A stretch of DNA of 64,000 nt. Source: Massospora cicadina (lineage: Eukaryota > Entomophthoromycota > Entomophthoromycetes > Entomophthorales > Entomophthoraceae). A program made the position numbers and the translations under genes. Position 1 is the stretch's first letter. Each line of letters opens with the position of its first letter. The notes under the pieces are model-generated. The model searched no databases. It was not told where the DNA came from and worked only from the letters and a program-made list of their open reading frames with translations. Positions 34,420 to 45,642 of the stretch are shown one piece after another. Location: positions 1 through 64,000 of the forward strand of contig JAKSZP010009529.1 of NCBI GenBank assembly GCA_022478985.1, in the 5' to 3' direction.

Positions 34420-35210
34420 TCTTGCCGCCTTGGGTTCTGCTTGCTTAACTCTGGGTATTTTATACTTGGGGCGTTAAAAGGGGTAATCTGTTGCACAGAT
34501 CTGACACTAACCAGCTAGGCTTAAACTTCCTGAGAGAGCAGTAAACTTGACACTTGCACACAAACTGTGAGTCTTCTTTAAGATTAATCTTATGTACATT
34601 GGAATCTTCCCTTGACCCAACGAAGCTATCTTAACCTCTTTCCTTGCAAGCCTAACCTTACAAGGAGTCCTTCTCAAATGAGTGTCTTCAACTATAGTGT
34701 ACTCAAGACTGGTTACTTTCTGTCACTACTTTTCACTTGTTTAAAGTGAAAAACCAAATAAATGACAAACTTAAGATTCCATGAGATAGACTGATTGCCT
34801 AAGATAAAAACTTAGTATCTATTATACTAAATACTAAAAAATTGGGATGAAATTAAATTATGTGATAAATTGAATAGAGGATTAAGAAAATATTGAATCT
34901 TCTTCAGGAACTTTGATGCAGTCTCTTCTTTAATTAATTTCTCTCTTGGGCACTCATTTTCTCAAGGTCCTGAATTCTTGCACTGTGGTGGTGTGTGGAG
35001 CCCGCAGTATCAAGGTCATCAGCTCCATGGCTCCTGTGCGCTTTGTTGGAGTCCAAATTTTAATTACCATTAGTGGACTTAATTTTCTTGTTGCTTGATA
35101 GCACTCTTTTTCTTTTGTTTCAATTGTTTTCCTTTTCAGTGCATCATTCTGAACCTAAATTGTTCTTTTCCTTCTTGACATTACTCAAATAGATATATCC
35201 TTTTCAGGAG
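34420..35210 (-). repeat. Element G 5' LTR, piece 1
   Basis: It matches 26570-27356 and is cut by element H after AGGAG (35206-35210). Confidence 0.9.
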
Positions 35211-35772
35211 TGATATAATTTTAGACATTAACATTAGGATCTGCCATATTGTTTATACAGTTTGAACCCACTGGACAACAGAAAGACAATGTGGGGATTG
35301 TTGGTCCTTCAGACACACATGAAAATATACTAAAAATAGGAGCAATAGACCAGCAACTCTTTTTATTTACTTTTAATAAATACAGTGACCTTTTGCTGTT
35401 CCGCTCTCTCTTTACTATTAACAACCTACCTCTCTCAATCACCCATCTCAATTATATACAGCAGCTTTGGACGATACCACTCTCATAGCTTGGACTATTC
35501 TATTCCGCCAATTCTCCTTGATTTTGGCTTGTTATTCTTTAGCTCTCTATTGCCTAATTGGAGGCGATTTAATTTGTGTTCATCTAATGTTGACATCGCC
35601 TTATCACCTTATCGCCCTATTTAGAGGTGATCCAATAATAACCCATTATAACCCAATATTGCCTCATCTTGAGGCACTCAAATATTTGTAACTAATGTCA
35701 TGTTTGGTGGATTCTTTCCAATCTGCTTTAGCTGTTTCAAGATTATCATCCAGTCATATCAGAATCGCGACA
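35211..35772 (-). repeat. Element H 3' LTR
   Basis: It pairs with 41212-41770, sharing AAATATACTAAAAATAGGAG, ATACAGCAGCTT and GGAGGCGATTTAATTTGTGT. It ends GCGACA. Confidence 0.9.
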
Positions 35773-36800
35773 TTACCCCCTCCTTGACTGGACAATAAGG
35801 CTTCTATTGTTTGTATAGTAGGAGGAACTTCATATGCGCTTGGTTAATGATCTGACTGCTTGTGGGGTCCTTGATGGTATAAGTGTCGACCCCAGTTTTC
35901 TCTATAACTTCAAATGGACCAATCCAGTTACTGGCCAGCTTGTGCTTTCGCCCAAACCCATGTTGTTCATGGAAGAGAACCATATCGTCCTCTTTGAACT
36001 TCGCCAACCCACTATGACATACCTGATTGGCAATCTGATGCTTGATCTTCTTTGCTAAGCTGAAGGAGCATGCTTCAGTTTGCAATTTGATCAGAGTGTT
36101 CACAAGGTTAGTCAAATAGCGGTGGGGTTGCGTTCTGCCAGTGTCTTCTACACACAAATAAAGTAATGCCAGAAGAGCTGGGTGTCAGACGTATAGTAGT
36201 TGGAATGGGCTCTTCCCCGTGGCAGAATGGTAACCAATGTTATAGGCAAACACGGCAGTGAAAAGGAGGGAACTCCAATCAGAAGATGATCCATTACTAA
36301 TTTTTGTAGTATGTTCACTAAAGTCCCATTTACCCATTTGACCATTCCCTTGGACTCAGGGTGATATGGAGTCAACAGAACCCCGTGGATACCCATAAGC
36401 TCGTTCAGTTTGGGGAGGATGTGCGAGGTGAAGTTGGTTGCATTATCAGTGAAAATGAATTGTGGGCAGCCATATCACTGAATAATGCATTCCATTATAA
36501 ACTTGGCCACCGTGACTGCCCCAAAATCCCATATCATCTGCGCTTCAACCCACCAGGTCAAGTGGTCAATAGCCACCAGAATGTACTTACACCAGTTAGC
36601 TCTTGTTGGAAAGGGACCAATGACATCAAGGGAAACTGTATGCCAAGCAAAATGTGGTTTCACCACCCGGTAAAAAGTCTTACAGCGTAATGGCTTCTCT
36701 ACTTGGCACTGATGGCAACAGGTAATGGATACAAGCACATCAAAGCTCATGCTTTTCCCAGTAGTACTGAGGGCGCAACAACTTCATTGTCTTGCGCACC
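35773..36800 (-). pseudogene. Element H integrase
   Basis: The piece 36750-36475 has the end of the zinc finger (CCHQCQVEKPL) and the core HTVSLDVIGPFPTRANWCKYILVAIDHLTWWVEA with the first catalytic Asp. [11 protein letters not shown] keeps the second Asp, although a stop precedes it. In 36396-36148 the third block reads [16 protein letters not shown], with Lys in place of the catalytic Glu and Trp in place of Arg. The C-terminal piece 36157-35804 is open and reads LASNWIGPFEVIEKTGVDTYTIKD, the SH3-like domain. There is no chromodomain. Confidence 0.85.
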
Positions 36801-36924
36801 CCACCATGTCTGACTGCCTTGTGGGCGCTCATAATAATTTCTGGCCATGCTGAGGGACGCGGAAAAGTCACCGTAGAATCACTGATCTGCTTGTACAGTT
36901 CCCCATTCCATTGGAAGGTATTTG

Positions 36925-37514
36925 TTACATCTCATTCAACGCTTTGATCACTTGGGGCAGTTTGTAGTCATATTTTCTGCTAAGCATCTTATCATACATC
37001 ACATCACTGAGGTCTTCCGTCACAGCTACAGTTAACAATTGAGATAAACAGTCAGCGTTCTGATGCTTTACTCCTGGGCAGTGAAAGATCTTGAAGTCAT
37101 AAGCCTGCAGCTTAAGAGTCCATTGAGCCAAACGCCCTTTAGGCTCCTTGAGGTTCTGCAACCAAGTAATGACACATGATCTGATATGACTTTATACTTT
37201 ACCCCATGCAAGTAGATTCTAAATTGCTTATATGTGTAGATCACTGCTAAGCACTCCCACTCAGTCGCAGTATAATTATGCTCATGGCAATTCAGACTTC
37301 GACTACAGTATGCTATGGGATGCTCCTCTCCCTCATCATCTTTCTGAGAAAGTACCACCCCAACAGCGGAAAGGGACGCATCCATCTGAATGATAAAAAC
37401 CCTATCAAAGTTCAGATAGCGTAATACCGGCGCACTGGTCAGCGGCATATGAAGTGTATCAAAGGCATATTGGTGACGTTCCATCCATTTGAACACAGCA
37501 TCCTTTTTTAACAA
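36925..37514 (-). pseudogene. Element H RNase H
   Basis: The open frame 37514-37068 (148 residues) covers the RT connection and RNase H: RVFIIQMDASLSAVGVVLSQ with the first Asp, HNYTATEWECLAVIYTYKQFR with the Glu, and YKVISDHVSL with the next Asp. The frame is then lost, and 37161-36925 gives RLAQWTLKLQAYDFKIFHCPGVKHQNADCLSQ, the usual end of a gypsy RNase H. Catalytic residues are preserved. The single frameshift near 37130-37160 splits it. Confidence 0.85.
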
Positions 37515-37529
37515 CTTAAATAGTGGCCC

Positions 37530-38617
37530 CCCAATATAGCTAAAGTTAGGGATGAAGCGCCGGTTTTTAACTGGCCATTCCCAAAAATACCTGTATGTTG
37601 CATTTACTATTAGGTGTAGTCATTTTATGGATGGCTTCCACCTTAGCTGGCTGTGGTTTCAGCCTCTTAGAGTCTACCACAAACCCCAGATATTCCAACT
37701 GATCTTTAAAGAAGTTACGTTTTCAAGGCTTAATTTTGATGTTTGCCTCAGCAAGCTGGCGGAATACTGCTTCTAAATGATTGAGGTGCTCCAAAAAGCT
37801 TCAAGAGAAAACATTAATATCATTGAGGTATACAAGGACGCATGAAAGCTTCAGGTCACCAAGAATAGTTTCCATGGCTCACTGAAATGTAGCCAGGGCA
37901 TTACACAGCCCTTGAGGCATCCAAGTCAGTTGAAAAAGGCCTTTGGATGTGATTACAGCGCATTTTTCCTGTTCCACCACAGGTAGCTTACTTTGACAGT
38001 AACCTGATATCAAGTCCATCGCTGAAAAATAATGGGCTCCCCTAACAAATCCAAAGCATTATCAATCCTTGGCAAGGGGTATGAGTCCTTTTTTGTAATA
38101 CTATTGAGCTTCCTGTAGTCTATTACTACGCGGTTGATGCTGTCCTTCTTTTTTTACATTAAGAATGGGCGAAGCCCATGGACTCTCGGACATTTCAAGA
38201 ATCCCTTGATCCAGCAACTTGTCAATTTCATTAGTAGCAATGTCTTCTACTGCCCTTGAATGGCGGATCAGCTGAGACCTTGTAGGGGGATGATCTCCTG
38301 TGTCCACTCAATAGACCACCCCCTGAGCACACCCCTAAGTTATGATTGTTGACAGCAAAAATCCCCTTTTACTTCTGAAATAAAGCTATTGCTTGGTCTT
38401 TTTATTCTTCCGATAGCCCTATTAAATTACTTTGTGGTACCACCATCATTACACCAGCCAGTGCCTTGACTAATAGACCAAATTTGTCCAACGACCCAAA
38501 ATCATGAACCTTAGGGACCTCTACTATTGGAGTTAAATGTAAATATGCTACTATTTGGTGTTGGTGGATTTGCATTAGTTTGTTCTGGAGGTTTGCTAAA
38601 AACCTTAATCTCTCCAT
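37530..38617 (-). pseudogene. Element H reverse transcriptase, YLND active site
   Basis: The leader and fingers are in 38617-38402 and 38307-38101 (SQLIRHSRAVEDIATNEIDKLLDQGILEMSESPWASPILNVKK). The palm block reads SAMDLISGYCQSKLP with the first Asp, then FQLTWMPQG. The catalytic box near 37820-37840 reads VLVYLNDINVFS, with Asn replacing the first Asp of the usual YLDD. The codon change (CTC AAT) fits decay of a CpG. The thumb is fragmentary. Confidence 0.8.
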
Positions 38618-38649
38618 GACCTGGAAGTATAATCACTGGAGCCACATGA

Positions 38650-39260
38650 GGCTCAAACCATTTTTGATGATAGAGTTCAATGACTTCCCCATATATAGTC
38701 CAAAATGCACTTACACCTCTAACTCAGTGTTCACTAAAACTTAATGTCCAGAAGGAATAGATATGGGCCCTGCGGCTCAGAGAGGAATCCCGTGATATTC
38801 ATATATCTGCTGGGAAGGGGCTGAGTCTTGTTTTTTAGTCGATGATAATGAACTGGAATCACCCCATCACTATATGCAAGATTGATATGACTCATGTGCA
38901 CTGGTTCCTTCAGCACTCCACTAGAGGTGAAGTAAATTGGGATCCACTGTTCCAAAATGGCAAGGGTCTCCTCCGTCATATTAATGACAGCCCCAAAATA
39001 ACTCAGGAAAGCAGTTCTGATTAGCAAGTCATAGTTTTTGTTTGGTAGCACAATTTCCAGAGCTATGGTGACAATGGACCCAAAGCGCAGAGGTAGTGCA
39101 CTGTAAGCTCCCTCAGAGATGGTGCTTTCTGCTCAGAGTTCCATACACCATTTGATGGTCCACATCAGGCTTTAACGTCAACTTTGCCATCAACTTAGTG
39201 GAAACTATGTTGACTGGAGCACCAGTATCTATTATAGCGCGAACTCTTTTTTGCTACAAA
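38650..39260 (-). pseudogene. Element H protease
   Basis: Near 39250-39190 the minus strand reads RAIIDTGAPVNIVSTKLMAKLTLKPDVDHQM, an intact retropepsin active-site loop. Frameshifts follow, and the C-terminal part is read in 39051-38734 (NYDLLIRTAFLSYFGAVINMTEETL), corresponding to the YDLLIGTQFL...GVINL block of relatives. Confidence 0.75.
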
Positions 39261-39479
39261 AATATCACAGTACATACACTCGGAATAAGATGAATATTAA
39301 CTATTTGATATGTGGACATTTATGGGATCTCTTTTTTAAGAAAACTCATTATCCCCTCACCAACTTTGGGATATTCTTTGACAATGGCATCTACCAGAAG
39401 GGTAACGCTTACTCCTTTCAGAGTTGGTGCATCCATGGCAGAATCCAGCTTGTCTGAGGAAGCCTGCTTAAGCATTTGA

Positions 39480-41146
39480 CAGGCATACAGCTTTGGTTGT
39501 TCTGGGGTCCTTCATCCGCCGTGGCCTTGGCTTGAGCTCGTGTTACTACATTCACTTCTCCAACTGGCTGCTGGTATAAAATTTCATCATTGTACTGAGG
39601 GACTTCCGCAGGATATAATACTATTGATTAAGGGACATTTTGGGTTGGAATCGTGGAGGTAGAGAGTCCAGTCTCTACTCCACTCCATCTTTCTCTGGTA
39701 GTATTGATCTTGGTGTATGTAGTGCACACGGCGGTTATGGCAGAATTTTTCCAAGTGACCAGGGCGTTCGCATTCATAACAGCTGACCCTATAAGAGCCA
39801 CATCCTTGATTTTCATAAGAGGGTCCAGGTTGGAAAGTTTGGGTCATTGTGGCATAACCAGGCCCAGTTTGGTAAGATGATTGCTGACGTTCAGCGTAGC
39901 TAGGTCCTAATCAGTAGCTAGGTTGCTAATTTTTTTTGTAATCAGCCTTTAGAAGATGATTAAACTGTTGAGTATATTTCAGCCAAGGTTGAGGCGCAGA
40001 GTTATAATAAGGTTGAGGGTTGCTAGACGGAACAGGAGTTATTTGAGAGTATTCTCCTGAATAAGAGGGTACAGTAGAGGCAGTAGTCTTCTGTTCCATA
40101 TTTAACGGCGCAAAGTTAGGGGATATGCAACGCAAAAACTGTACAATTTTGAGCAGGGGAACGTCATTATCCAGAAGTGGTGAAATGACATTGTGAAGCT
40201 CTTGGCATGGTTTTCCCGCGGAGGTCATTGTGATGCACATGTTGGCTTCCGCTAAGTATCCTGCCCCAATCAGCACGTGAGCTTCCATCATAAATCAATA
40301 AGCAAACTCCAGGAGAGACTCGTTTCAGCAGAATCCAATCATTGAGAATTCCTCTTTCCTCTGTGACATCTTTGAGGTACCCCTGAACAGGTGAAGCACA
40401 GTACCTTTTAAATCCTAATAGGTAACAGAGCTACTTGGGAGGTAACAGGTGACTTGATCAGCACTCCCAACATCCAAGGCAGATATCAACAATTTAGTCT
40501 TCTATCTATCAGATGCACCTTCTGCTGCAAATTCAAAACGTTTGAAGAAACCATGGATATTCCCATTTTGATCAAACGGAGGTAGTTTCTCAATATTAAC
40601 CTCCTCATCCCATTTGCGGCTTTTTGGGCCATACTGAGGAATGGGTCAGGATCCAAAAGCAGTTTCCCAATGAGAAGCTGGACCAGCGAAAGTTGAGATG
40701 TCCGCCACTTTGGGGGTAGCATGGCCTTCTGCCATGGGCAACACCGACATTACTTGAGGGAATTGGTGCTCTGACTCATATTTGTATCCAGCAATACCAT
40801 CCTGGGTGTAGTAGTTCACCAGCGTCATAATCTTCCTCATATGATGCCCCTCCTAGTTTTTCATCCTCTTCCCAGTGAGAAGACCAAGAGGCACTGGTCA
40901 ATTTCCACTCTGCATACTGCAGCCATTAAGTAGTATCTTCCAACCGGTTGGCAAGTTCCTTGTTTTATTGTCCCAGAATTTGCATTTAGCTAAACGTGCT
41001 ATCAAGCTGGTGCAAGACAGCATTTCATTCTTGTAGAAGTTGATCCTGTTTTTGAGCACTGCATCTAAGGTGAGTTTGAGTTTCTCATACCCAGCTGGTG
41101 CAGTGGTTTGTGAAGATTCCCCAGCAACACAAGCTTTATAAGACAT
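39480..41146 (-). pseudogene. Element H gag with CCHC knuckle
   Basis: Gag starts near MSYKACVAGESSQTT at about 41146, shortly after the primer site. It continues through 40840-40646, 40722-40486 and 40291-39926, the last rich in Pro, Ser, Gln and Tyr. It reaches 39847-39587, which holds the knuckle CYECERPGHLEKFC. The pieces lie in different frames with stops between. An open frame starting at 41317 begins inside the LTR and so is a chimera, not the true start. Confidence 0.7.
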
Positions 41147-41192
41147 GGCTGGCAACTGGAGATCTGGAGTACTTGGTGAGTGATCAATGAGA

Positions 41193-41210
41193 CCCCTGTA
41201 GTGAGCACCA
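41193..41210 (-). other. Element H primer binding site
   Basis: On the minus strand this reads TGGTGCTCACTACAGGGG, one base inside the right LTR. Confidence 0.8.
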
Positions 41211-41211
41211 C

Positions 41212-41770
41212 TGTTATACTTTTGGATGGTATTGTTAGTATCTGCCATATTGTTCATACAGGTCAAACCCACTGAACAACTGACAGATGATGTGGGGATC
41301 GTTGGTCCTTTGGACACACCTGAAAATATACTAAAAATAGGAGCAATTTCCCCAGCGACTCTTTTTATTTACTTTTAATAAATACAGCGACCTTTCGCTG
41401 TTCCACTCTCTCTCTACTATTAACAACCTACCTCTTAATCGCCCATCTCCTTTATATACAGCAGCTTCAAACAATACCGCTCTCATAGCTTGGACTATTC
41501 TATTCTGCCAATTCTCCTCAATTTCAGCTTGTTATTCTTTAGCTCTATATTATCCTAATTGGAGGCGATTTAATTTGTGTTCATATAATGATGACATCGC
41601 CTTGTCACCTTATTGCCTTATTTAGAAGCGATCTAATAATAACCCATTATATCTCAATATCACCTCATCTTGAGGCACTTGAATAATCATAACTAATGTC
41701 ATGTTTGGCGGATTATTAATCCGCTCTAGCCATTCCAGGATTATCATACAGTCATATCATAATTGTGATA
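41212..41770 (-). repeat. Element H 5' LTR
   Basis: It pairs with 35211-35772. Its outer end reads GTGATA where the partner has GCGACA. The target copy AGGAG follows. Confidence 0.9.
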
Positions 41771-41775
41771 AGGAG

Positions 41776-41955
41776 CATATCTCATTTAAGGTTTCATCAT
41801 TACTGGTTTGCACCTCTTTGATGATTGGATCATTTGTCAATTCATCCGCAACGTTATTGCTATTGCCATTTTTGTGGCCAACTTGATTTGAAATATTTTC
41901 ATTTTTGGAGCTAGACTCATTTTGTGTTAATAATTCTTGTGCTTTGATCAGAATT
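41776..41955 (-). repeat. Element G 5' LTR, piece 2
   Basis: It matches about 27357-27533 of the complete G LTR (GCATATCTCATTTAA...TAATAATTCTTG). It is cut by element I at GAATT (41951-41955). Confidence 0.88.
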
Positions 41956-43386
41956 TATATGAAAACGGCAGAAGAAGTTTAGACTGACCTGCCAGTCAGG
42001 ATGCGTAAGCACCCAAAAAGCAAGCCAGAATGCCAGAGGCATTTCCAACTGAACAACGTTATATGGAGCTGGGCATTGGGAAATGACAAATTGTTGGTGT
42101 AACACAACAGTGAGTATGATCCCGATGATGAACCACAATGAGCACATTCTTGACCCAATTGGTCTTGATGCAGGGGTGGGATCACAGAAATAGTTTCAAT
42201 AAGTTCATCAGCATATGGGGTCGTTTCAACCGGGGAGGCAAGGAGACAGATTCTCTCTTGCAGTTGGTAGACATAAGGCCACAAGATCCCCATGTACTGT
42301 TGCCGGAAGTTCATGATAGTGGGGTTATAGAGCCAAAAATAACTGACTTGCTGAATTCAATCAATGATGGAGGGGGCCATAGTGACCACAAGTACTGGTA
42401 GAGCCCATCTGGTATATGGACTGACAGGCCACCAGGGAAATACCATCAGGGATGCGGCCAGAATGAACAATGCAATAAAGAATTTGACTGGTTTTTTCAG
42501 GCAAAATTTTATTTAAAGGGAAAGTAAAAAAATCAACCAAAAATTTTCACAGTGCTATGCAACTGGTTAAATAGTGGTCAATTGGGGTAGTGACAAGCCA
42601 GAATCGGGACCCTCAATTTCAACCTAACTGGTGAATTATTTGGGAATGGGCGGGTTAGTTCCCTGGGAACTGATATCAAGATTTTTGGCAGTAGGCTGAG
42701 TCACTATCAGTTTGACCTTGAATGTGTGAACTGAGGCTTGGTTGCATTTCTGACGGTTGGTGTGATGGCGTTTGGCCCAATGAGCGGTAGGAATTTCCCC
42801 AAGGCCACCCCACATAGGGGTGGGTTCATTTGGTTGGGAACAGGTTCAGGACGCCCAACCCGCCCACACTCAGTCGCTGGGCCATTTGTTTGGTCAGTAG
42901 CATCACATCGGCTGCAATGCCCAAATTATCAACAGGGGACTTTGAACCCTCATTGATGACATCCGATGCTATAGCCTGCCCATCAAGAATGATCCCCAAA
43001 GAATTTGGTAGGGAGGTGATTTTTTCAATTGTCATGTTAATCGAATTGAAACTGTTAGGCATTCTGGCCAATAAATCAGTCTTCATGCTTTTCCAACCAT
43101 TTGAGATCCATATATTGGGCAGATTACCGCTCAAATTTGTTCCTATTGATTTCAATTCAGCAATCTCAGTGCAGTTTTCGCTAATTCCTCATAACAGTTC
43201 CATCAAGGTGAGTGTGTGTACTGGATGGGAAGTCTGAAGTGGAAGGGCTGTTGACCAGCGCTCATCTACTACATGAGCAAGATTGCCCTGAGTGACTAGG
43301 GGTACCGCCATTCTCTTTGGTGCCTTCTTGCTTGGGAATAGAAAAATGGCCCAATCAACACCCTGGGATGTTCCCTGGGACTTACG
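41956..43386 (-). repeat. Element I 3' LTR (complete)
   Basis: Its start matches 47864-48081 and its later part (from about 42535) matches 55455-56311. The middle, about 42175-42534, has no partner because the other LTR lost it at the LINE-B insertion. Confidence 0.85.
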
Positions 43387-43720
43387 TTACCCTTTCCTTT
43401 TTCCAGAGGGAGGGCCTCACCACCAGGAAACTGCACAAGAGCCACATTCTTGTGCGCCTTGGGTAACTTGATTTCCATAATTGTTGCGACTTTTTTTTGG
43501 GGGGGGGGGCGGGAGCTTCAGGGTGGGATATGTGGAACGCTTAAACCAGGTCCATGCAATTTGCACAATTTCGCGCCTTGACCCAACTGTTTTCATAGGC
43601 TAGATACCCTTTCCAGGCCATGAGATATTGTATGGAATGGCAGGATTTCTGGGATGCCAGGATAGCTTCTATCTCAGCCTCTTCCCCATTCTTGACAATG
43701 ATCAGTTCCAGTTCCATGGG
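43387..43720 (-). pseudogene. Element I C-terminal chromodomain
   Basis: On the minus strand about 43700-43540 reads EEAEIEAILASQKSCHSIQYL, then MAWKGYLAYENSWVKARNC. This matches the chromodomain core of chromovirus integrases and the equivalent in element E. A stop follows the domain. A T8-G11 homopolymer run lies just downstream at about 43492-43510, and the purine tract and LTR follow. Confidence 0.8.
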
Positions 43721-44800
43721 AATTGCATCCTTGAAGGGTTACAGCTGGGAAACTTGGAAAACGGGATGCTGCTTCCAATGCGCAGGGAGCTTGAGTTGGA
43801 ACGCCCCATTCCCCAGTACCTCCTCCACCAAATGGGGACCTGAATGTTTACTAGCAAATTTACAGGAAGGGTCTGAATTCTTAAGTGACAGGTATCAAGC
43901 ATGGCGTAGGAGCCCACCATAATAACATGACCCAGAAGGCGCTTACAATCCATGATTCACTTGTAGTCATCTATGGCTTTGGTGAGGTGTTCCTGCACTA
44001 AGGCTTGAGTCAATCTGATATGGGCAGCATGGTCTGCGGCAGCTTGAACCTCAGGCTGCAAGCATGGCTTGACCAAAAAAAGAAGGATTATAACCTAACG
44101 TTGCTTCATAGGGGAAAACCCCATGGACACATGGGTCCCATTATTTTAAGCGAATTGGGCGAGAGGAAGGTCATTGGCCCAAGTATCCTGCGTGGCTGCA
44201 GCATAGCAATGCAGGTAATGTTTGAGGACTTGATTGACCCACTTGGTTTGTCCGTCAAACTGGGGATGATACGCTGTGGAGTGACAGGGGGATATTTTCA
44301 GGATCAACAGAAGTTCACTCCAAAACCGCACCATGAACTGTGAGCCATGGTCACTGATGATATCTTAGGGGAGACCAAACATCAAAAACACATGGCGTAT
44401 GAAAAGGCGGGCAGTTTCTTCCGACATGATTGCAGAAGTGCAAGGTATAAAAAGGGAAAATTTCATGAAGTGGTCAACCACTACCATCAGCACTGTGAAC
44501 CCATTAGAACAGTGGAGTTCGATGTTAAAGTCCACGGACACCAATGTCCATGGGCCCTCCGCCTGCTGTAAGGGGTGCAGGAGGCCATTTTTACCAGAGC
44601 AATCTGACTTTGCCCTGGTGCAAGTAATGCAATTGGCGATCCAGGCCAGAACCTCTTTAGTCAGACCCGCCCAATTGAAGGTCCTCTTAATAAAATCAAT
44701 GCATTTTTTGTTACTGGGATGTCCAACCATGGGGGGATCAAGATGTGCACAGAAAACTTCCGAGCGGAAAGAGGGGGGAACACAGATGCAAGACCAAAAG
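43721..44800 (-). pseudogene. Element I integrase
   Basis: The open piece 44730-44365 has the zinc region (GHPSNKKCIDFIKRTFNWAGL, CITCTRAKSDC) and the core WTLVSVDFNIELH with the first catalytic Asp. A stop interrupts shortly before SDHGSQF, which holds the second Asp. In 44334-44146 the Glu block reads AYHPQFDGQTKWVNQVL, with Lys for the catalytic Glu and Trp for Arg. The C-terminal part before the chromodomain reads GPHLVEEVLGNGAFQLKLP. It is inactive. Confidence 0.85.
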
Positions 44801-45640
44801 TAAATGAGTCCCTCCTCTAAGGATTATAGGGAGTGTTTGTGACTCATGTGAGTCAACTGCTCGACCAACTTCACGCCCTCAGGGCAGGTCATTTGACTGG
44901 CTAAAACCTGAGCCACTAGTGGGGCGTCAGGAGCCAAAGAGATTGAGGAAACAATGGGGGGAACGATCAACAGGATTTGAGCGGCAGGAACATGGTGACG
45001 AGGTCCACTTCCTCTGGGTCTGAGGAACAGTGGGCGGGGCTGCAGCTTAGAAAATCGGGAAGTACATTGAGCGCACCTTTTACAAATTCGTATTTAAAGT
45101 TAAAACTGCATAGGTCCTGATAGGTTCATGCTTGCTGATGCACCAATTTTTGGGGTTTGCGAAAATACAAAAGGGCCTGGTGATCTGTGCGGACCATTAA
45201 TTCATGTTGAGCACCCTGCAACAGATACTGCCAATGAGTTAATGCCATGCAACAACTGCCAATTCCTTGTCATATATGGCCCAAGCCTGCTCCATGGCTG
45301 TGAACTTCTGTGAAAAGTAAGCAACTGGGTGCTCAAAACCATTGTGCTCCTGAAGCAACACCGCTCCCACTGCTACCAATGAGGCATCACATGCAACGAT
45401 ATACAGTTTAGTGGAATTGGCGTGCTTCAAAATTGGTGGAGACATGAACACCTCTTTGATCAATTTGAACGCCTGCTGGCATTTGGGCGTCCAACAAAAC
45501 GGTACATTTTTCCCTGTAAGGGGGTGGAGCGGTGTGGCCAGCTGAGAAAATGCTGGGGAAACCATTTTTAGGAAAATGATAGTTCCCAATAAACTCTGAA
45601 GTTGTTTCTGTGTAGTTGGGGTTGGCCATTCTCAGATCAT
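44801..45640 (-). pseudogene. Element I RNase H
   Basis: The open piece 45589-45239 (116 residues) reads the RT connection (FSQLATPLHPLTGKNVPFCW), KLYIVACDASLVAVGAVLLQ with the first Asp, and AWAIYDKELAVVAWH with the Glu. The remainder to 44801 (tether to integrase) is broken by stops. Catalytic residues in the visible part are intact. Confidence 0.82.
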
Positions 45641-45642
45641 AT

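Larger units (their letters stand above)
35211..41770 (-). mobile_element. Element H: Ty3/gypsy inserted in the 5' LTR of G
   Basis: LTRs lie at 35211-35772 (562 bp) and 41212-41770 (559 bp), with exact AGGAG copies at 35206-35210 and 41771-41775. The LTR of G resumes with CATATCTCATTT as in its other copy. A purine tract (AAGGAGGGGGTAA) adjoins the left LTR and the shared primer site adjoins the right LTR, so the element is on the minus strand. The full gag-pol order is present but degenerate, with a lost RT Asp and a lost integrase Glu. Confidence 0.92.

Noticed and set aside
40898..41317. 139-residue minus-strand open frame starting upstream of gag in H
   Set aside because: Its first third is LTR and primer-site sequence. 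The gag part begins near 41146.
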